A stretch of DNA of 64,000 nucleotides from Bacteroidales bacterium. Lineage in GTDB: Bacteria > Bacteroidota > Bacteroidia > Bacteroidales > GCA-2748055. The position numbers were made by a program, and so were the translations under genes. The DNA lies in NCBI GenBank assembly GCA_023138875.1, contig JAGLOO010000009.1, forward strand, positions 1 through 64,000, read 5' to 3'. Under the pieces are notes generated by a model. It ran no database searches, was not told the DNA's origin, and worked only from the letters and a program-made list of their open reading frames with translations. Numbering within the stretch: position 1 is the first letter of the stretch; each line of letters begins with the position of its first letter. Shown one piece after another: positions 60,732 through 64,000 of this stretch.

Positions 60732-61964
60732 ATGAAATATATCATCTCGGGACCATTAAAACCAATACAAGATACAATATATATACCTTCCTCTAAAAGC
60801 ATATCCAACCGGATGCTGATCATGAGTTCTCTGTCAGGTTCCGATGCCGATCTTACCAACCTTTCTGACAGCGACGATACCATGGTGCTTCAAAAGGCAC
60901 TGAAGGAAGGATCGGCAATGAAAGATATTGGTCACGCCGGAACTGCCATGCGATTCTTAACTGCTTATTATGCCACCTGTGACGGAGAAGTTATTCTGAC
61001 AGGTTCCGACCGGATGAAGGAACGGCCCATCGGTCCGCTGGTGGAAGCGCTCAGTGGGTTGGGTGCCCACATTGAATACCTGGAAAAGGAAGGATGTCCC
61101 CCTTTGAAAATATTCGGAGGTCTCCAGGCGGGTGGTAGCATCGCCATCGACGGGGGGATCAGCAGTCAGTTCATCAGTGCCCTGATGATGGTTGGCCCGG
61201 TGTTGGAGGGTGGATTGCACATCACCCTTACCGGAGATGTAGTTTCAGCTACCTATATAGAGATGACCCTGGCCCTGATGAACCTTTGTGGAATTGGAGC
61301 AACATTTGACGGACAGCAGATCGTGATACCACAGGAGCCATATACCCTGGATCGCTTCACGGTGGAATCCGACTGGAGTGGCGCTTCCTACTGGTACCTG
61401 GTAGCATCTCTTTCTCCAGGTTCGAAAATATTCCTCCCCCATCTCCTGGAAGAGAGTCTGCAGGGTGATTCTGCATTGGTACGGCTCTTTGAACCCCTAG
61501 GTGTAGTGAGCCTGTTCGGGGATAAGGGAGTGACCCTTGAGGTTGAGAAAAGGAGCAAACCAGGGGGCATGCAGCATGACTTTACGGGATGTCCGGACCT
61601 GGTGCAAACCTATGCGGTTACCTTATGTGCACAGGATGTGCCATTCAGGTTCTCCGGTACCCGGACCCTGAGGGTGAAGGAGACAGACCGTATTTCTGCC
61701 CTTCAAACAGAGCTTGGGAAACTGGGTTTTGTGATTGATTCCGATCAGGGTGGGGACTGGATCTCATGGGATGGAACCCGTTGTGAACCGGAGAAGGATC
61801 CGGTGATCCATACCTATCATGACCATCGCATGGCCATGGCGTTTGCCCCACTGGCCGGACGCTTTGGTTCGATCACCATTGACGATCCCATGGTGGTGAC
61901 CAAATCATACCCGGATTTCTGGAAGGACCTGGAGAAAGCTGGTTTTAGAATTTCACCCGCCTGA
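60732..61964 (+). CDS. aroA: 3-phosphoshikimate 1-carboxyvinyltransferase (EPSP synthase)
   Basis: A 410-residue enzyme of the shikimate pathway joining PEP and shikimate-3-phosphate. I start at ATG 60732 (MKYIISGPLKPIQDTIYIPS). SSKSISNRMLIMSSLSG holds the substrate-binding Lys and Ser; HAGTAMRFLTAYYA is the PEP loop (standard NAGTAMR, here HAGTAMR); LRVKETDRISALQTEL the Arg and Glu; DHRMAMAFAPLA the C-terminal block. Divergent from the proline dehydrogenase gene. Confidence 0.95.
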   Translation: MKYIISGPLKPIQDTIYIPSSKSISNRMLIMSSLSGSDADLTNLSDSDDTMVLQKALKEGSAMKDIGHAGTAMRFLTAYYATCDGEVILTGSDRMKERPIGPLVEALSGLGAHIEYLEKEGCPPLKIFGGLQAGGSIAIDGGISSQFISALMMVGPVLEGGLHITLTGDVVSATYIEMTLALMNLCGIGATFDGQQIVIPQEPYTLDRFTVESDWSGASYWYLVASLSPGSKIFLPHLLEESLQGDSALVRLFEPLGVVSLFGDKGVTLEVEKRSKPGGMQHDFTGCPDLVQTYAVTLCAQDVPFRFSGTRTLRVKETDRISALQTELGKLGFVIDSDQGGDWISWDGTRCEPEKDPVIHTYHDHRMAMAFAPLAGRFGSITIDDPMVVTKSYPDFWKDLEKAGFRISPA

Positions 61965-61992
61965 TTTTAAGCACCGTCCGGGTAACAGGACA

Positions 61993-62451
61993 CTAATGCT
62001 GCAGGTTCCGGTGTTTCAGAAAAAACTGTTTCAGCAGTGTGGAAGATTGATTTTCAAGGATCCCGGGGATCACTTCGGTCTTTTTGTGCAAAATCGACTC
62101 TTCCAGGTGGGAGAAGCCTTCCCGGGGATCTTTAGCACCATATATGATCCGGTCGAGCTGTGCCCATTTCAGGGCCGCAGCACACATGATGCATGGTTCG
62201 AGGGTGACATAAAGCGTACAATCGATCAGGTATTTGGCTCCAAGGTAATTGGATGCTGATGTGATGGCAATCATCTCAGCGTGGGCGGTCACATCATTAA
62301 GCTGCTCTGTCATATTGTGGGCCCGTGCAATAATGCGGTTCTGTGTTGCGATAACAGCACCCACCGGCACCTCTTCCACATCAAAGGCCTTCTGTGCCTC
62401 TTTGAGTGCTTCATTCATAAAATACTCATCTGATAAAACCGGGTATGCCAT
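61993..62451 (-). CDS. tadA: tRNA-specific adenosine deaminase (TadA-type)
   Basis: A 152-residue zinc deaminase that makes inosine at the wobble base of tRNA-Arg(ACG). The zinc and catalytic motifs are TAHAEMIAI (H-A-E) and LEPCIMCAAAL (P-C-x-x-C). GAKDPREGFSHLEESIL is the TadA C-terminal pattern, favouring TadA over other nucleoside deaminases. Ends near aroA convergently. Confidence 0.9.
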   Translation of the reverse strand: MAYPVLSDEYFMNEALKEAQKAFDVEEVPVGAVIATQNRIIARAHNMTEQLNDVTAHAEMIAITSASNYLGAKYLIDCTLYVTLEPCIMCAAALKWAQLDRIIYGAKDPREGFSHLEESILHKKTEVIPGILENQSSTLLKQFFLKHRNLQH

Positions 62452-62466
62452 GCTCCGTGAAGTTTC

Positions 62467-62499
62467 TTTACTAATCGTCTTTAAAAGTTGCTAAATTTG
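62467..62499 (+). promoter_or_regulatory. Promoter of aspS (TTTA-N21-TAAATTTG)
   Basis: TAAATTTG (62492-62499) fits TANNTTTG; TTTA lies 21 nt upstream in place of TTTG. The leader would be ~53 nt. Confidence 0.55.
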
Positions 62500-62558
62500 C
62501 ACCACATTGCATTACAAAAATAAGAATAGAGAGCTTTTCTCAAATAAAAACTTACAAA

Positions 62559-64000
62559 ATGTACAGGACACACAATTGCGGCCAGTTGACAATGGAAAAT
62601 GTCGGTGAAGGAGTGATCCTTTCCGGTTGGGTTCAGAAATCCAGAGATCTGGGAGGGATGACTTTTGTGGATCTGCGTGACCGTTATGGGATTACGCAGT
62701 TGGTATTCAACATGGAGACCGATCCCGGTCTGTGTAAAGAAGCCCGTAAGCTCGGCCGCGAATTCGTGATCAGGGCAGGGGGAAAGGTGGCTGAAAGGAG
62801 CAATAAGAATCCTCAGATCGCCACCGGTGATATTGAAATTATTGTAGAGAAGCTGGATATCCTGAACATCTCCAATGTGCCTCCCTTTACCATTGAAGAC
62901 AATACGGATGGGGGAGACGATCTGCGTATGAAATACCGTTACCTGGACCTGCGGAGATCGGTGGTCAGGGAGAACCTTCAGCTACGCCACCGAATGGCAA
63001 TTGAGATCAGAAAATATATGAGTGAAGAGGGCTTCCTGGAGGTGGAGACCCCTGTCTTGATAAAATCCACACCCGAAGGGGCCAGGGATTTCGTGGTGCC
63101 TTCCAGGATGAACCCTGGTGAGTTTTACGCACTGCCACAGTCACCCCAGACCTTCAAGCAGCTGCTGATGGTGGCGGGATTTGATAAATACTTCCAGATC
63201 GTGAAGTGTTTCAGGGATGAGGACCTGAGGGCCGACCGTCAGCCCGAGTTTACACAGATCGATTGTGAAATGTCGTTTGTGGACCGTGATGACATTCTGG
63301 ATGCTTTCGAAGGACTGGCCAAACATCTGTTCCGCGCCATCAAGGGAGTGGAGATCGATGGAAAGTTTCCGAAGATGGCTTACTCCGAGGCCATGAGCCG
63401 GTACGGAAATGACAAGCCCGATCTCCGTTTTGGCATGGAGATCAGCGAGATGTCCGGCCTGGTAAAAGACAAAGGCTTCCAGGTATTTGATTCGGTGGAA
63501 TACATAGGCGGGATCTGTGCTGAAGGATGTGCAGGGTACAGCCGTAAGCAGCTGGATGCGCTAACCGATTTTGTTAAGCGGCCCCAGATTGGTATGAAGG
63601 GTCTGGTCTATCTCAAATACAATGAAGACGGAACCATGAAGTCATCAGTGGATAAATTCTATGATGAAGCTTCCCGGAAACAGTGGGTGGAATTATTCAA
63701 CGCAAAGCCGGGCGACCTGATCCTGGTACTTGCCGGGGAGCAGGAGCTGACCCTGAAGGCGCTTAGCGAGTTGAGACTGGAAATGGGCAATCGACTGGAA
63801 TTGAGGGATCCGGATGTATTTAGACCTCTATGGGTGGTGGATTTCCCACTCCTTGAATGGGATGAGGAAACAAAACGCTTTCATGCCATGCACCATCCCT
63901 TTACCAGCCCATACGAAGAGGATCTGGAACTATTCCGGACCGATCCCGGCAAAGTAAGGGCCAGGGCATACGACCTTGTGATCAATGGTGTGGAGATTGG
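62559..64000 (+). CDS. aspS: Aspartyl-tRNA synthetase, partial
   Basis: The first ~480 residues of a ~580-residue class II synthetase, cut by the window end. The anticodon-binding OB fold starts at residue ~15 ([20 protein letters not shown]). Motif 1 lies around [18 protein letters not shown], motif 2 around [20 protein letters not shown], and the bacterial insertion domain follows in ~290-420. [11 protein letters not shown] near the end is family-specific. It charges tRNA-Asp. Confidence 0.97.
   Translation, partial: MYRTHNCGQLTMENVGEGVILSGWVQKSRDLGGMTFVDLRDRYGITQLVFNMETDPGLCKEARKLGREFVIRAGGKVAERSNKNPQIATGDIEIIVEKLDILNISNVPPFTIEDNTDGGDDLRMKYRYLDLRRSVVRENLQLRHRMAIEIRKYMSEEGFLEVETPVLIKSTPEGARDFVVPSRMNPGEFYALPQSPQTFKQLLMVAGFDKYFQIVKCFRDEDLRADRQPEFTQIDCEMSFVDRDDILDAFEGLAKHLFRAIKGVEIDGKFPKMAYSEAMSRYGNDKPDLRFGMEISEMSGLVKDKGFQVFDSVEYIGGICAEGCAGYSRKQLDALTDFVKRPQIGMKGLVYLKYNEDGTMKSSVDKFYDEASRKQWVELFNAKPGDLILVLAGEQELTLKALSELRLEMGNRLELRDPDVFRPLWVVDFPLLEWDEETKRFHAMHHPFTSPYEEDLELFRTDPGKVRARAYDLVINGVEI

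Overview
The window reads as a chromosomal segment of a free-living member of the Bacteroidota, probably Bacteroidales or Marinilabiliales-like. The evidence is lineage-typical: promoters of the -33 TTTG / -7 TANNTTTG type (two exact matches with 19-nt spacing), a type IX secretion sorting-domain remnant, an S46 dipeptidyl-peptidase, a DUF4837 lipoprotein, an IPExxxVDY-family protein, and the gene order sigma-54 activator - lptE - TPR protein - secG. Most genes are housekeeping genes in short operons. Intergenic DNA is AT-rich and many genes lack a strong Shine-Dalgarno sequence.

Layout. 1-2.4 kb: two secreted proteins (a partial NTF2-like protein and an esterase-713-like hydrolase) and an ORF6N-domain gene broken by an in-frame stop, flanked by direct repeats. 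2.5-2.7 kb: initiator tRNA with an exact promoter and a terminator. 2.8-9.2 kb: a respiratory locus, with an octaheme cytochrome carrying HEAT and TPR regions divergent from a Rieske - cytochrome b - octaheme cytochrome operon. 9.3-14.2 kb: degenerate GIY-YIG protein, then M23 peptidase - dxr - rseP, tatA and DUF4837. 14.2-19.6 kb: hybrid histidine kinase, small RHH-like protein, polysaccharide flippase, glycosyltransferase, rnhB. 19.7-28.4 kb: S46 peptidase, rnhA, SiaB-like protein, ABC permease, sigma-54 activator, lptE, TPR-like protein, secG. 28.5-32.4 kb: groES-groEL and lepA. 32.4-36.5 kb: a two-component system, a divergent acidic secreted protein, and a membrane DnaJ-domain protein. 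36.5-43.9 kb: IPExxxVDY protein, rnc, fabF, acpP; purN; M23 peptidase and leuS. 44.0-45.9 kb: DUF4389, a DUF4870-like protein and an M48 protease. 45.9-49.2 kb: tRNA-Arg(CCG) followed by an AT-rich accessory segment (T9SS sorting-domain remnant, large nested hairpin, GNAT acetyltransferase, sulfatase). 49.2-54.2 kb: MscS channel, PLD-like protein, ExbB-membrane protein-ExbD-ExbD operon, tRNA-Ser. 54.4-64 kb: asparaginase, TatD, gdhA, dprA, proline dehydrogenase, aroA, tadA and a partial aspS.

How the genes fit together. The Rieske/cytochrome b/octaheme operon looks like a quinol-oxidising bc-type complex in which a large multiheme cytochrome replaces cytochrome c1; the divergent octaheme protein may be its electron partner. 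The Rieske subunit has a twin-arginine signal and a tatA gene lies about 8 kb away. LptE, SecG, RseP, two M23 peptidases and the flippase/glycosyltransferase pair form an envelope-biogenesis theme. The three most unusual areas are the bc-type locus, the AT-rich segment behind tRNA-Arg with repeated sequences around the acetyltransferase gene, and the decayed ORF6N gene between direct repeats. No CRISPR array, complete insertion sequence or prophage was seen.
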